64,000 nucleotides of DNA, taken from the NCBI GenBank assembly GCA_963756115.1, contig CAVWMN010000010.1, forward strand, positions 806,001-870,000, in the 5' to 3' direction. Positions 34,941 through 43,837 of this stretch are shown here, one piece after another. This DNA is from JTS-RE37 sp963756115 (GTDB lineage Bacteria; Bacteroidota; Bacteroidia; Flavobacteriales; Flavobacteriaceae). The translations under genes and the position numbers were made by a program. Position 1 is the stretch's first letter; every line of letters begins with the position of its first letter. The notes beneath the pieces are model-generated. The model made no database searches. It was not told the origin of the DNA and was given only the letters and a program-made list of their open reading frames with translations.

Positions 34941-35532
34941 AAATACACTAACAGCAAAACTCAGGGATTACAGGGTCATCCTTGCCTCCGGATCGCCCCG
35001 CAGGCATCAGTTCTTCCGGGACCTGGGGATCCCCTTTGAGATCCGGTCGCGACCTGTGAAGGAGGAGTACCCCCCAGGGCTGAGATCATCTGAGATCCCG
35101 GTATACCTGGCAGAATTAAAAGCTGCTGCATTTACCAATGCGGTGGCATCGGATGAATTACTGATCACCTCAGATACCATTGTCTGGCACAGGGACAACT
35201 GCCTTGGGAAACCAAAGGATGCAGCAGAGGCCACCCGGATGCTGCAGCAGCTTTCCGGTGATACGCATCATGTCATTTCGGCGGCCTGTTTTACCACGTC
35301 ACGGCAACAGCAAACCATCCATTGCCAGACAGAAGTAACCTTCAGGGAGTTGACCGCAGGGGAGATCAAATACTATGTTTCGCATTACAGTCCCCTGGAT
35401 AAAGCCGGGGGATATGGGATCCAGGAATGGATCGGGCTGATCGGGATTACAGGGATCAAGGGTTCTTATTTTAATGTAATGGGGCTGCCAACCCATCTGG
35501 TATACCAAACGTTAATGGATATGGCGCTGTGA
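34933..35532 (+). CDS. maf: Maf-family nucleotide pyrophosphatase
   Basis: 199 residues from the ATG at 34933, which overlaps the kdsC stop. Signature ASGSPRRHQFF near the N-terminus, LLITSDTIVW with the catalytic Asp, GKPKDAAEATRML, and DKAGGYGIQEWIG. Maf proteins hydrolyse non-standard or modified nucleoside triphosphates (dTTP/UTP or m7GTP subfamilies) to monophosphates. The subfamily is uncertain. Member of the DUF2520-kdsC-maf run. Confidence 0.92.
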   Translation: MTENTLTAKLRDYRVILASGSPRRHQFFRDLGIPFEIRSRPVKEEYPPGLRSSEIPVYLAELKAAAFTNAVASDELLITSDTIVWHRDNCLGKPKDAAEATRMLQQLSGDTHHVISAACFTTSRQQQTIHCQTEVTFRELTAGEIKYYVSHYSPLDKAGGYGIQEWIGLIGITGIKGSYFNVMGLPTHLVYQTLMDMAL

Positions 35533-35577
35533 TCCATTTTTTGGTATTTTCGTTTAAAACCCTCTAAAAAAAGAGCA

Positions 35578-35679
35578 ATGAAACAATATATACGGCTGTT
35601 CCTTCCAATAATCCTGGTACTGCTGCCGGCGATCGTCCAGGTATCATGTGGGGAAAATCCAAAAGACACATCAAAATGA
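35578..35679 (+). CDS. Lipoprotein signal peptide, first part of a frameshifted gene
   Basis: 33 codons starting 45 bp after maf with AAGAGC as a weak ribosome site. It encodes a textbook lipoprotein signal (KQYIRLFLPIILVLLPAIV) ending in lipobox VQVSC, followed by GENPKDTSK and a stop. The frame one base over continues with the mature protein (35648-36526). Removing one A from the AAAA at 35673-35676 joins them as ...SC-GENPKDTS-NDVQSSNAEDP. Too short to be a protein on its own. Confidence 0.75.
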   Translation: MKQYIRLFLPIILVLLPAIVQVSCGENPKDTSK

Positions 35680-36526
35680 TGTACAAAGCAGCAATGCCGA
35701 AGATCCGGCGGTACCGGAAAGGCCGTTATCAGACGAATTCAAAACATACTGGTATGCGGGGGATGCCGAAATCACCTCCTACACATTAAAACAGGCGCGG
35801 TACGGGGAGATACGGGATGGCCATGCGGTCCTGATCTTTGTTACCGAACCTTTTTTAAAACAGGAACAGGTAAAGGCAGATGCGCACCATGCAGATAATA
35901 TCCCCGTCCTGAAATTGAATACTACGAAAAATTTTATCACCGGTATCTACCCCTATTCCATCATGACCAGCACTTTTTACCCGGTACATGACAACCAGCA
36001 CGCCCTGAAAATTTCAAATTCGGTGCAGGAATGGTGCGGTCACGTGTATGCACAATTGAACAACAGGGAACAATTTACTATTTCGGCCCACTCCTATTTT
36101 GAAAAAGAAGGCGATCAGGAACTTACCATCGAAAAGGCCAACCTGGAAAACGAGTTATGGAACAAAATCCGGATCAATCCCAAAGACCTGCCTGTAGGGG
36201 ATTTTGAGATGATCCCATCCCTGGAATATATCCGTCTGGGCCACATTGCATTCAAAGCGTACAAGGCTTCCGGCAGCCTCCGGGAAGATGCTTCCGGATA
36301 TAGGTATGAAATTTCCTATCCGGAGTTGCAACGGACACTCACCATTAACTTTGGCAACTCCTTTCCCTATGCCGTGGAAAGTTGGGAAGAATCCTATAAA
36401 AGCGGGTTCGGGTCCAATGCCGTAATGCTTACTACGGAAGCCACAAAGATCAAAACATTAAAGACGCCATATTGGCAGCAAAATAAAAATAAGGACGTAT
36501 TTTTGCGCGATAGTCTAGGCCTTTAG
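35648..36526 (+). CDS. Maf-associated conserved flavobacterial lipoprotein (mature part)
   Basis: Up to 292 residues; true coding in this frame likely begins near 35676, and the apparent GTG start at 35648 is only open by chance. The protein begins SNAEDPAVPERPLSDEFKTYWYAGDAEITSYTLKQARYGE (beta-rich) and has no catalytic motif. Homologues downstream of maf in Flavobacteriia are often labelled 'septum formation inhibitor Maf' by association, but this one has none of the Maf motifs. Together with the signal peptide at 35578 it would be a cell-envelope lipoprotein. Function unknown. Confidence 0.8.
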   Translation: MGKIQKTHQNDVQSSNAEDPAVPERPLSDEFKTYWYAGDAEITSYTLKQARYGEIRDGHAVLIFVTEPFLKQEQVKADAHHADNIPVLKLNTTKNFITGIYPYSIMTSTFYPVHDNQHALKISNSVQEWCGHVYAQLNNREQFTISAHSYFEKEGDQELTIEKANLENELWNKIRINPKDLPVGDFEMIPSLEYIRLGHIAFKAYKASGSLREDASGYRYEISYPELQRTLTINFGNSFPYAVESWEESYKSGFGSNAVMLTTEATKIKTLKTPYWQQNKNKDVFLRDSLGL

Positions 36527-36532
36527 TATCAT

Positions 36533-37078
36533 ATGGAAAATTTTATTGCCAACAATCAAAACGAATTGTTATGGACGCTGATCGTCATCGTCATTCTTCT
36601 TATTTTAAAGTTTATCGCCTCCCAGGCGGTACGGAAAGTAGGGAAGCTTAGCAATAAGGTAGAAGCCCGGGCCTTACTGATCACCAAATATATTTCCATC
36701 GCCCTGACGTTCGTCGGGGTAGGTTTTCTTACGGTTTTATGGGGGGTAGATTTCAGGAACCTCGGGCTGTTGTTCACCTCGGTATTTACCGTTATAGGGG
36801 TTGCTTTGTTTGCCAACTGGTCTATCCTCAGCAATATAACTGCCGGGGTCATCCTATTCTTTTCGTTCCCTTTTAAGATAGGTGACCGTGTAAAGATCTG
36901 GGACAAGGAAATTGAATCTGAAGAGCCTTATACCATCGAGGACATCAAGGCTTTCCATGTGCATCTGCGCAAAGGCAACGGGGAATTGCTTACCTACCCC
37001 AATAACCTGATGATGCAAAAAGCTGTTACCCTGCTCTATGATTATCCGGAGACGGATGATGACAGCCAGGGATTATAG
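36533..37078 (+). CDS. Short MscS-type mechanosensitive channel
   Basis: 181 residues. Two or three membrane helices (about 10-28, 45-70, 80-100), with the pore-helix region FTVIGVALFANWSILSNITAGVILFF matching the MscS TM3 glycine/alanine pattern, followed by the beta domain FPFKIGDRVKIWD and LLTYPNNLMMQKAV. The large C-terminal alpha/beta cage of long MscS proteins is absent, as is usual for this flavobacterial subfamily. It opens under membrane tension to release solutes. It is 6 bp after the lipoprotein gene and probably cotranscribed. Confidence 0.88.
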   Translation: MENFIANNQNELLWTLIVIVILLILKFIASQAVRKVGKLSNKVEARALLITKYISIALTFVGVGFLTVLWGVDFRNLGLLFTSVFTVIGVALFANWSILSNITAGVILFFSFPFKIGDRVKIWDKEIESEEPYTIEDIKAFHVHLRKGNGELLTYPNNLMMQKAVTLLYDYPETDDDSQGL

Positions 37079-37155
37079 CCTGTTAAAGAAGTTGTAAATA
37101 TACCGGCTAAGACCGTAATCTTTCTATATTTATGTACCAACAAAACATTCATACC

Positions 37156-39696
37156 ATGCGCAATTTTTTGGTATTCTGTATCGGAATACTCATAGCCATA
37201 CCTATTTCCAGCGCCCAGGCCCCCCAAAAAATGACTTCTTCGGAAGCGTACCATTCCCTCCAGAAGCTAAATTTCCTCGGTTCGGCTTTATATATTGCTG
37301 CCCACCCGGATGATGAAAATACCCGGCTGATATCCTATCTTTCCAATGAGGTCCACGCAAGGGCCGGCTATCTCTCCATTACCAGGGGCGACGGGGGCCA
37401 GAACCTGATCGGACCGGAACTCCGGGAACTGCTGGGGGTATTGCGGACCGAAGAATTGCTCGCGGCCCGGCGGATCGATGGTGGGGAACAGTTTTTCACG
37501 AGGGCGAACGACTTCGGGTACTCCAAACATCCGGAAGAAACCTTGCGTATCTGGGATAAGGAAGCCGTTTTAGGGGATGTGGTCCGCACGATCCGGCAGT
37601 TCAGGCCGGATGTGATCATCAACCGGTTTAACCACCGTACCCCTGGCGAAACCCACGGACACCACACTGCATCTGCCCTCTTGAGTATGGAGGCCTTCGA
37701 CCTTGCGAATGATCCCGGCGCTTACCCGGACCAGTTGGCCACAATGGAAACCTGGCAGCCAAAACGACTCTTTTTTAATACCGGATGGTGGTTTTACGGG
37801 AGCCCTGAAAATTTTGAAAAAGCAGACAAGTCCAACATGTCCCAGGTAGACATCGGGTTGTATTACCCGGTTTTGGGGTTGTCCAATAATGAAATTGCAT
37901 CCCTGGCCAGCAGCCAGCACCTCAGCCAGGGTTTCGGACGGTTGTCGGGCCGGGGAAGCGAGCCGGAATACCTTGAACTGCTCAAAGGAGACCTGTCACA
38001 AACGGAGGCTGTCAATTTATTTGAAGGCATCAATACTACCTGGACCCGGGTAGCAGGCGGAGAACCCGTCGGAAAAATTCTGGAGGCTGTGGAAGCAGCT
38101 TTTAATTTTGAGGAACCCTCGGTTCACCTCCCCCAGTTATTGGAAGCTTATGCTGCATTGCAGAACGTTAAGGATACATATTGGAAAGACCTCAAATCCG
38201 GGGAGTTGCTAAACCTTATCACCGGGGTTACCGGGCTTTACCTGGAGGCTTCGGCAGACGCTGCCTATACCAATCCCGGCAACAGTGTTACGATACAGGT
38301 GGAGGCAGTGAACAGAAGCGGTGCTTCGATGATACTGAAATCTGTGACCCTCTCCCCTACCGATACCCGGTCAGCAGAACAGAACCTTCCCCTTCTGGAC
38401 AACGCAAAGATCAACCTGGAACTCGGGCTCACGGTCCCGGAAAATACACCGTATACCAGCCCCTATTGGCTGTCGGAAAAAGGCAGTTTGGGGATGTACA
38501 AGGTGGCAGATGCGGCATTGATCGGGAAGCCGGAAACACCACGGATCTATTACGCGATCTTTGACATGGATATAGCGGGAACCCCCATTCGCATTAAAAA
38601 ACCTGTTGTTTACCATTACGCCAGGCCGGATAAAGGCGAAATGTACCAACCTTTTGAAATATTGCCGGAGGCAACGGCAGGATTTAAGGACAAGGTATTG
38701 CTGTTTGCAGATGGCAGCCCCCGGCAGGTCCCCGTGACCATCAAGGCACACAAAGATGATCTGGAGGGGGAAGTACAATTATCCTTGTCGGGTAACTGGA
38801 AGGTGGACCAGGAAAAGAAGCCCTTCCGCATCGCCAACAAAGGGGATGAAACCACCATACTGTTTACACTGACACCCCCTGCAGGGGAAGATGAAAGTTA
38901 TATATCCCCAATCATCCGGGTCAATGGCAAAAGCCTTACACAGGAACTGGTCACCATAGCATACGACCACATCCCCACCCAATCCGTATTGCTTCCCTCT
39001 GAGGCCAAAGTAGTGCGACTCAATATCCAAAGGGCGGGGGAACACATAGGCTATATTATGGGTGCAGGAGATGAAGTCCCGCAGAGCCTGGAAGAAATTG
39101 GTTATACGGTGCATATTATAGATCCTGCCACCATTCAAAAAGGCAGTTTGGATAAGTATGATGCCGTCGTTGTTGGCATACGGGCTTATAATGTTGTGTC
39201 AGACCTTAAATTCAAACAACCCTACCTGCTGGATTATGTCTACCGGGGCGGTAACATGGTGGTGCAATACAATACGGCCGGGCGCTGGGATGAGGCCTAT
39301 GAAGGGATAGCACCTTACCCGCTTACACTCTCCAGGGACCGGGTAACGGATGAGAACTCCCCTGTTGAAATCCTGGCCAGGGACAATAGCCTTGTTAATT
39401 TTCCAAACACCATTGATGAACACGATTTTGAAGGATGGGTCCAGGAAAGGGGATTATATTTTCCAAATGAATGGGATCCTGCCTTTACGCCTGTGCTATC
39501 CATGAAGGATGAAGGGGAAGATGCCATGAAAGGGAGTTTACTGGTTGCCCCTTACGGAAAAGGGCATTACATTTATACCGGACTCAGCTTTTTCAGGGAA
39601 CTACCGGCCGGCGTTCCGGGAGCTTTCAAGATTTTTGCCAATATGCTGTCACTCGGCAAGGAAAAACTGAACAAAGGCAGAGATATAAAAGGATAA
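37156..39696 (+). CDS. Large secreted PIG-L/LmbE-family deacetylase
   Basis: 846 residues from the ATG at 37156 (an ATG 24 bp upstream lacks a better context). Signal peptide (MRNFLVFCIGILIAIPISSA). N-terminal LmbE domain with zinc motif AAHPDDENTRLISYL, GDGGQNLIGPE and GHHTASA (about 35-230), then beta-sandwich domains (about 360-610) and a C-terminal region (about 640-835) with VVVGIRAYN and GNMVVQYNTAGRW resembling ThuA-like glutamine-amidotransferase folds. It probably removes acetyl groups from an extracellular amino sugar. Followed by a 33-residue peptide gene and a symporter, which may import the product (inference). Confidence 0.88.
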   Translation: MRNFLVFCIGILIAIPISSAQAPQKMTSSEAYHSLQKLNFLGSALYIAAHPDDENTRLISYLSNEVHARAGYLSITRGDGGQNLIGPELRELLGVLRTEELLAARRIDGGEQFFTRANDFGYSKHPEETLRIWDKEAVLGDVVRTIRQFRPDVIINRFNHRTPGETHGHHTASALLSMEAFDLANDPGAYPDQLATMETWQPKRLFFNTGWWFYGSPENFEKADKSNMSQVDIGLYYPVLGLSNNEIASLASSQHLSQGFGRLSGRGSEPEYLELLKGDLSQTEAVNLFEGINTTWTRVAGGEPVGKILEAVEAAFNFEEPSVHLPQLLEAYAALQNVKDTYWKDLKSGELLNLITGVTGLYLEASADAAYTNPGNSVTIQVEAVNRSGASMILKSVTLSPTDTRSAEQNLPLLDNAKINLELGLTVPENTPYTSPYWLSEKGSLGMYKVADAALIGKPETPRIYYAIFDMDIAGTPIRIKKPVVYHYARPDKGEMYQPFEILPEATAGFKDKVLLFADGSPRQVPVTIKAHKDDLEGEVQLSLSGNWKVDQEKKPFRIANKGDETTILFTLTPPAGEDESYISPIIRVNGKSLTQELVTIAYDHIPTQSVLLPSEAKVVRLNIQRAGEHIGYIMGAGDEVPQSLEEIGYTVHIIDPATIQKGSLDKYDAVVVGIRAYNVVSDLKFKQPYLLDYVYRGGNMVVQYNTAGRWDEAYEGIAPYPLTLSRDRVTDENSPVEILARDNSLVNFPNTIDEHDFEGWVQERGLYFPNEWDPAFTPVLSMKDEGEDAMKGSLLVAPYGKGHYIYTGLSFFRELPAGVPGAFKIFANMLSLGKEKLNKGRDIKG

Positions 39697-39697
39697 A

Positions 39698-39799
39698 ATG
39701 GACGACAAATTTATCTGGAAAAAAGAATACACGCTTGTGTTGGTCCTCAATGCAGTTTACATCCTTATTTTCTATTATATAATGACCGCAAACGCATAG
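39698..39799 (+). CDS. 33-residue single-helix membrane peptide beside a sodium:solute symporter
   Basis: The ATG at 39698 lies 1 bp after the deacetylase stop, with AAAGGA 8 bp upstream as a good ribosome site; the TAG at 39797 is 1 bp before the symporter ATG. The product has a charged start (MDDKFIWKKEY) and one hydrophobic helix (TLVLVLNAVYILIFYYIM). Such tiny proteins are known next to other sodium symporters (for example YhdT with PanF and small accessory proteins of MctP), so it may be a symporter subunit. Tight spacing on both sides argues for real coding. Confidence 0.7.
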   Translation: MDDKFIWKKEYTLVLVLNAVYILIFYYIMTANA

Positions 39800-39800
39800 T

Positions 39801-41507
39801 ATGGGAACACTGGACTGGATCATACTTGCGGGAACCTTGCTTTTTATTGTCAGTTACGGGGTCTGGAAAACAAGGGGGAGCAAAAATGTAGATGATTACG
39901 TCCGTGGTGGGAACCAGGCCAAATGGTGGACAATCGGACTATCGGTCATGGCTACCCAGGCGAGTGCCATCACCTTCCTCTCCACGCCCGGGCAGGCCTT
40001 TCATGACGGGATGGGTTTTGTGCAGTTCTATTTCGGGTTACCCCTGGCAATGGTGGTCATCTGTATTGTCTTTATCCCATTATACCACCGGTTAAAGGTG
40101 TATACTGCCTATGAATTCCTTGAGAACCGATTCGACCTTAAGACCCGTTCACTGGCTGCAATCCTTTTTTTGATCCAACGCGGGCTCTCTGCCGGTATCA
40201 CCATATTTGCACCGTCCATTATACTTTCCGCCGTACTGGGCTGGGACCTGCGTACCCTGAATATCATTATAGGATTATTGGTAATCATTTACACGGTTTC
40301 CGGCGGTACCACCGCTGTAAGCGTTACCCAAAAACAGCAGATGTTCATTATCATGACAGGCATGTTCGTGGCCTTCTTCTTTATCCTGGGGTACCTGCCA
40401 GCAGACATTACCTTTACAAAAGCCCTTAAAATTGCCGGTGCCAGTGAAAAGCTGAATATACTTGACTTTAGCTTTAATACTACCAGCCGGTATACCTTCT
40501 GGAGCGGGATCACCGGCGGGATGTTTCTGGCGCTCGCCTATTTCGGAACGGACCAGAGCCAGGTGCAGCGGTATCTGACCGGTAAATCCGTACGGGAAAG
40601 CCAGATGGGGCTGATCTTTAATGGCCTGCTAAAAATCCCGATGCAGTTCTTTATTCTTTTGGTGGGCGTCATGGTATTTGTTTTTTACCAATACAACCAT
40701 TCTCCCCTTAATTTTAACCCTTCGGCCACCAATGCGGTTATGAATTCCTCTTTTGCGGAGGATTACAAAATACTGGAGGAAGGGCATACGGAGCTGGAAA
40801 TGGAAAAGAAAATGGCACAGGATAAATTTTCAGCGGCCCTGGAAATAAAGGAATATGCCGCCACCATAGAAGCCAAGCAAAACATCATCGCCATCAACCA
40901 AAAGGAACGGAGCAACCGGGATGCCGCAAAGGTGATCATTGCCAAAGCCGATAGTTCTGTGGAGACCAATGACAAGGATTATGTCTTTATCCATTTTATC
41001 CTCAATTACCTGCCCCGTGGCCTGGTGGGCTTGCTCCTGGCCGTCATCCTTTCCGCAGCCATGTCGTCAACTGCCTCCGAGTTAAATGCCCTGGGAACGA
41101 TCAGTTCGCTCGACCTCTATAAGAGGAATGTAAAAAAAGAGATGACACAGCAACATTATGTCAGGGTTTCAAAAGGGTTTACCTTGTTATGGGGCATAAT
41201 TGCGATAATCATCGCTTGTGTGGCCAATCTTTTTGATAACCTGATCCAGCTGGTGAACATTATCGGGTCCATATTCTATGGCAACGTACTGGGCATTTTC
41301 ATGCTGGCCTTTTTCTTTAAGTTCATTCGGGGGAATGCGGTTTTTATAGCGGCGATCATAACCCAGATAATCGTAATTTACGGGTGGTCTGAAGACTGGA
41401 TGTCGTACCTCTGGCTCAATGCCTTTGGTTGTACCCTCGTTATCCTGCTGGCATGTTTGCTGGAGGTATTTGACCGCTTATTAAAGAACCCTCACCTCAA
41501 AGCATAA
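39801..41507 (+). CDS. Sodium:solute symporter (SSS family)
   Basis: 568 residues with about 13-14 membrane helices. Family marks: GGNQAKWWTIGLSVMATQASAITFLSTPGQ at the start and GTDQSQVQRYLTGKS near residue 260. Between helices at about 315-395 there is a charged insert rich in Glu, Lys and Ala (TELEMEKKMAQDKFSAALEI) predicted as a coiled coil. It imports a sugar, sugar acid or similar organic solute with sodium. Its start is 1 bp after the 33-residue peptide and it ends in a terminator. Confidence 0.93.
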   Translation: MGTLDWIILAGTLLFIVSYGVWKTRGSKNVDDYVRGGNQAKWWTIGLSVMATQASAITFLSTPGQAFHDGMGFVQFYFGLPLAMVVICIVFIPLYHRLKVYTAYEFLENRFDLKTRSLAAILFLIQRGLSAGITIFAPSIILSAVLGWDLRTLNIIIGLLVIIYTVSGGTTAVSVTQKQQMFIIMTGMFVAFFFILGYLPADITFTKALKIAGASEKLNILDFSFNTTSRYTFWSGITGGMFLALAYFGTDQSQVQRYLTGKSVRESQMGLIFNGLLKIPMQFFILLVGVMVFVFYQYNHSPLNFNPSATNAVMNSSFAEDYKILEEGHTELEMEKKMAQDKFSAALEIKEYAATIEAKQNIIAINQKERSNRDAAKVIIAKADSSVETNDKDYVFIHFILNYLPRGLVGLLLAVILSAAMSSTASELNALGTISSLDLYKRNVKKEMTQQHYVRVSKGFTLLWGIIAIIIACVANLFDNLIQLVNIIGSIFYGNVLGIFMLAFFFKFIRGNAVFIAAIITQIIVIYGWSEDWMSYLWLNAFGCTLVILLACLLEVFDRLLKNPHLKA

Positions 41508-41512
41508 AAAAA

Positions 41513-41532
41513 GCCCCGTGAAATCACAGGGC
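41513..41532. terminator. Bidirectional terminator between symporter and DUF2911 gene
   Basis: GCCCCGTG-AAAT-CACAGGGC hairpin (one C-A mismatch) with A-run on the left and T-rich tract on the right, so it can serve both converging genes. Confidence 0.7.
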
Positions 41533-41555
41533 CTTATTTTTGGTATTTCCGGGAA

Positions 41556-42401
41556 CTACATAGCGCCCCATTCCTTTAAGGAATCCTTGTTCATTTTAAC
41601 GTAATCCTGATTGTTTGCTTGTTCAGCAGCTGCCAGGGATTTTTTGGCCACCTCGATAGCTCCCTTTGTATCACCTGCCTTGGCGTAGATCAGGGATTGC
41701 TGGCGCAGTTGCCAGAAAGCTGGTTCCGGTGTCATGGACATCGCTTTGTCCATCCATTCCTTCGCTTTGGCAATATCCTTGCCGGCTTCCAGGTAATAGA
41801 CGGCGGCATCGTAATAATCCCCGGCACCCGGGCCGTTCAAGGTGTTTTCAATAGACTCACTTACCGTGGCATCTGTTGGAACTGTAAAAGGCACACCCAC
41901 ATAACTCTTTTCCCACAGCATGCCGAGGGTAGCCCCATTATAGGACAAGTTGTCGATGGATATCGTAAAGGTTTCAACGTCCATGGGCATGCTTTCCACT
42001 GAGGCAGTTGCTTTGGCGGCTACTTTGGAATCATCCCACTTCTCCGGGGTGCCCCCTCCGGTGGTCTCGGTGTAAAAATATACTTCCCAGGAACTGGCCC
42101 CAGGTTTGGTGAAAATGGCATAGGAACCCGCTTTCAGCTCCTGCCCGTCAATTGTTACATCGTCACTGAATGTGATGACAGTACGGGCATTAGCCCCTGT
42201 CCTCCATATTTTGTCGAATGGCACCAGGTCACCGAAAATTGTCCGGCCACGCATGGATGGCCTGGAATAGGTAACACTGACATCCGATAGCCCGACAGTC
42301 TGCTCCAGGGAAGCAGCCGGACTCGCTGCCGGAGTTGTTATCTGTGACTGCATTGAAATGGATACCATGGCCGCACAGATCAGCATACTTAATTTTTTCA
42401 T
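41556..42401 (-). CDS. DUF2911 secreted protein with TPR-like tail
   Basis: 281 residues from the ATG at 42401. Signal peptide (MKKLSMLICAAMVSISMQSQ), then the DUF2911 domain (about 30-165) with VTYSRPSMRGRTIFGDLVPFDKIWRTGANART and LKAGSYAIFTKPG, followed by helical TPR-like repeats (about 190-275: AAVYYLEAGKDIAKAKEWMD and SLIYAKAGDTKGAIEVAKKS). Found widely in Bacteroidota as an exported protein of unknown function. Single-gene unit. Confidence 0.88.
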   Translation of the reverse strand: MKKLSMLICAAMVSISMQSQITTPAASPAASLEQTVGLSDVSVTYSRPSMRGRTIFGDLVPFDKIWRTGANARTVITFSDDVTIDGQELKAGSYAIFTKPGASSWEVYFYTETTGGGTPEKWDDSKVAAKATASVESMPMDVETFTISIDNLSYNGATLGMLWEKSYVGVPFTVPTDATVSESIENTLNGPGAGDYYDAAVYYLEAGKDIAKAKEWMDKAMSMTPEPAFWQLRQQSLIYAKAGDTKGAIEVAKKSLAAAEQANNQDYVKMNKDSLKEWGAM

Positions 42402-42489
42402 TTTTTTAGGATTTTGAGTTCCCACAAAACTAGGTATATTGTGGGCCGTGAATTGTTAATAAATCCTTAAAAAGAGATAGCTGGCCGAT

Positions 42490-43662
42490 TCAGTTCGAGA
42501 CAAATGGCCGGGAGAGTGTGCGGCCCTGCAGGTAAAAAGTAAGGTAATAAACAGAAGTCCGCAAGCCTTGCAGGTCAATACTGTTGCCTTCGATCTCGTC
42601 TGCATGGGCATAACGAACCATCCTTCCTGAGGTATCAAATAATGCCCGGCCAAATACTTCGTTGGGCAGGTTGAGTTCATATTCCAAGAGGTTAGAACCA
42701 TAACTGCGGAAAAGGACGAGTTCCTTCCCCGGTTCTTCCCCGCCGGGTTCCTCTCCGCCGGGTTCCTCTCCGCCGGGTTCTTCCCCACCGGGTTCTTCGT
42801 CATCTTCCAGCGTAAAAAAAAACAGGCTGGTCTGTAGGATCACCGGGGGATTCGCATTATTAAAATATTCGGAGGATATAAAGTATCGGTTGGGGCCAAC
42901 TGATGTAATACCTTCAACCTGAGCATATCCAATACTTAGAAAAGTCTTTTTCTCGCTCCCGTTAAAGGCAAATTCCGAGCCGATGTTGCCTACCTCAACT
43001 ACGAATGGCTGCAATTGCTGGGTGTACCCCAAGAGGAAGACGGTGGCTGTGGATTCCGTAAAAGTTGCCCCGGTGATCAGGCCGTTAACGGAATACGATC
43101 CAAGATTCCGGGCAGCGTATTTGCCGGGTACCTTCGGGATAGCATACGCCCTGGTGGTACTTGTCTGCCATGGTTTGGTAAAGATCACCAGCTGGTCCCC
43201 AATGGCAACCAGCGCCTCTGCGTCCCAGTCACTTCTTTGTGACGGAGTAAGATCCGTTTGGTCCTCGTATGAAAATTCAATACGCTCAGCAGGTACCGCA
43301 TCACCCTGAAGGTACTCCGCTTTTGCTACCCGATACACCACCAGGTCTGTCCGGTCTCCCCGGATGTTCCCAAAATCACCGATATAGATATACTGGGAAT
43401 CCTGTGTAATATCCTCCCAGTCCACATTGGTGGCATTGGAAATGGTAACCGTACGCGATATGGAGAGGTTTGCGGTGTCAATCTCAAATACCTGGGGTGT
43501 TTTCCCGGAATCGTTGTGGGTCAGGAGTTTATTGTTATAAAAAAGCAACCCGGACGTTTCGCTGACTTCCGCAGGCAGGTCCCCGATCCTTCCGGCGGTT
43601 TCCTGGGCGGATACCATGGGTGTGCCTATTAAAATTAACAAGGAAAGAATTCTCAAAACCAT
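42490..43662 (-). CDS. Secreted protein with a T9SS type A sorting domain
   Basis: 390 residues. Signal peptide (MVLRILSLLILIGTPMVSAQ), a beta-propeller-like domain (about 20-280) with YIYIGDFGNIRGDRTDLVVY and SDWDAEALVAIGDQLVIF, then a linker of EEPGG repeats (about 290-315) and a C-terminal domain of about 75 residues (ALFDTSGRMVRYAHADEIEG and GLRTSVYYLTFYLQG) of the type A sorting-signal class. It is expected to be carried through the outer membrane by the type IX system and anchored at the surface. Ligand or enzyme activity not recognised. Confidence 0.85.
   Translation of the reverse strand: MVLRILSLLILIGTPMVSAQETAGRIGDLPAEVSETSGLLFYNNKLLTHNDSGKTPQVFEIDTANLSISRTVTISNATNVDWEDITQDSQYIYIGDFGNIRGDRTDLVVYRVAKAEYLQGDAVPAERIEFSYEDQTDLTPSQRSDWDAEALVAIGDQLVIFTKPWQTSTTRAYAIPKVPGKYAARNLGSYSVNGLITGATFTESTATVFLLGYTQQLQPFVVEVGNIGSEFAFNGSEKKTFLSIGYAQVEGITSVGPNRYFISSEYFNNANPPVILQTSLFFFTLEDDEEPGGEEPGGEEPGGEEPGGEEPGKELVLFRSYGSNLLEYELNLPNEVFGRALFDTSGRMVRYAHADEIEGNSIDLQGLRTSVYYLTFYLQGRTLSRPFVSN
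42728..42804 (-). repeat. 15-bp coding minisatellite (EEPGG linker)
   Basis: About five tandem 15-bp units based on GGCGGAGAGGAACCC (minus strand), encoding EEPGG four times plus EEPGK in the linker before the sorting domain. Confidence 0.85.
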
Positions 43663-43814
43663 GCTTCAAATTTCAGCCGCTAAATTACTAAAACAACCGG
43701 CTGAAGGAAAAAATTATAGCCAAGTTGCTGTTAAAATGGTTTTCCCTCGCCAAAAACAGGGTACTATATTTATTTTGTTTAACTTATTTTAATATTTATT
43801 AAACATATATTTTG

Positions 43815-43822
43815 TAACTTTG
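43815..43822 (+). promoter_or_regulatory. -7 box of the SRPBCC-SDR-photolyase operon
   Basis: TAACTTTG matches TAnnTTTG, 15 bp before the ATG at 43838. It rules against the longer start at 43820, which overlaps it. Confidence 0.55.
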
Positions 43823-43837
43823 TTGAAATCAGCACCG

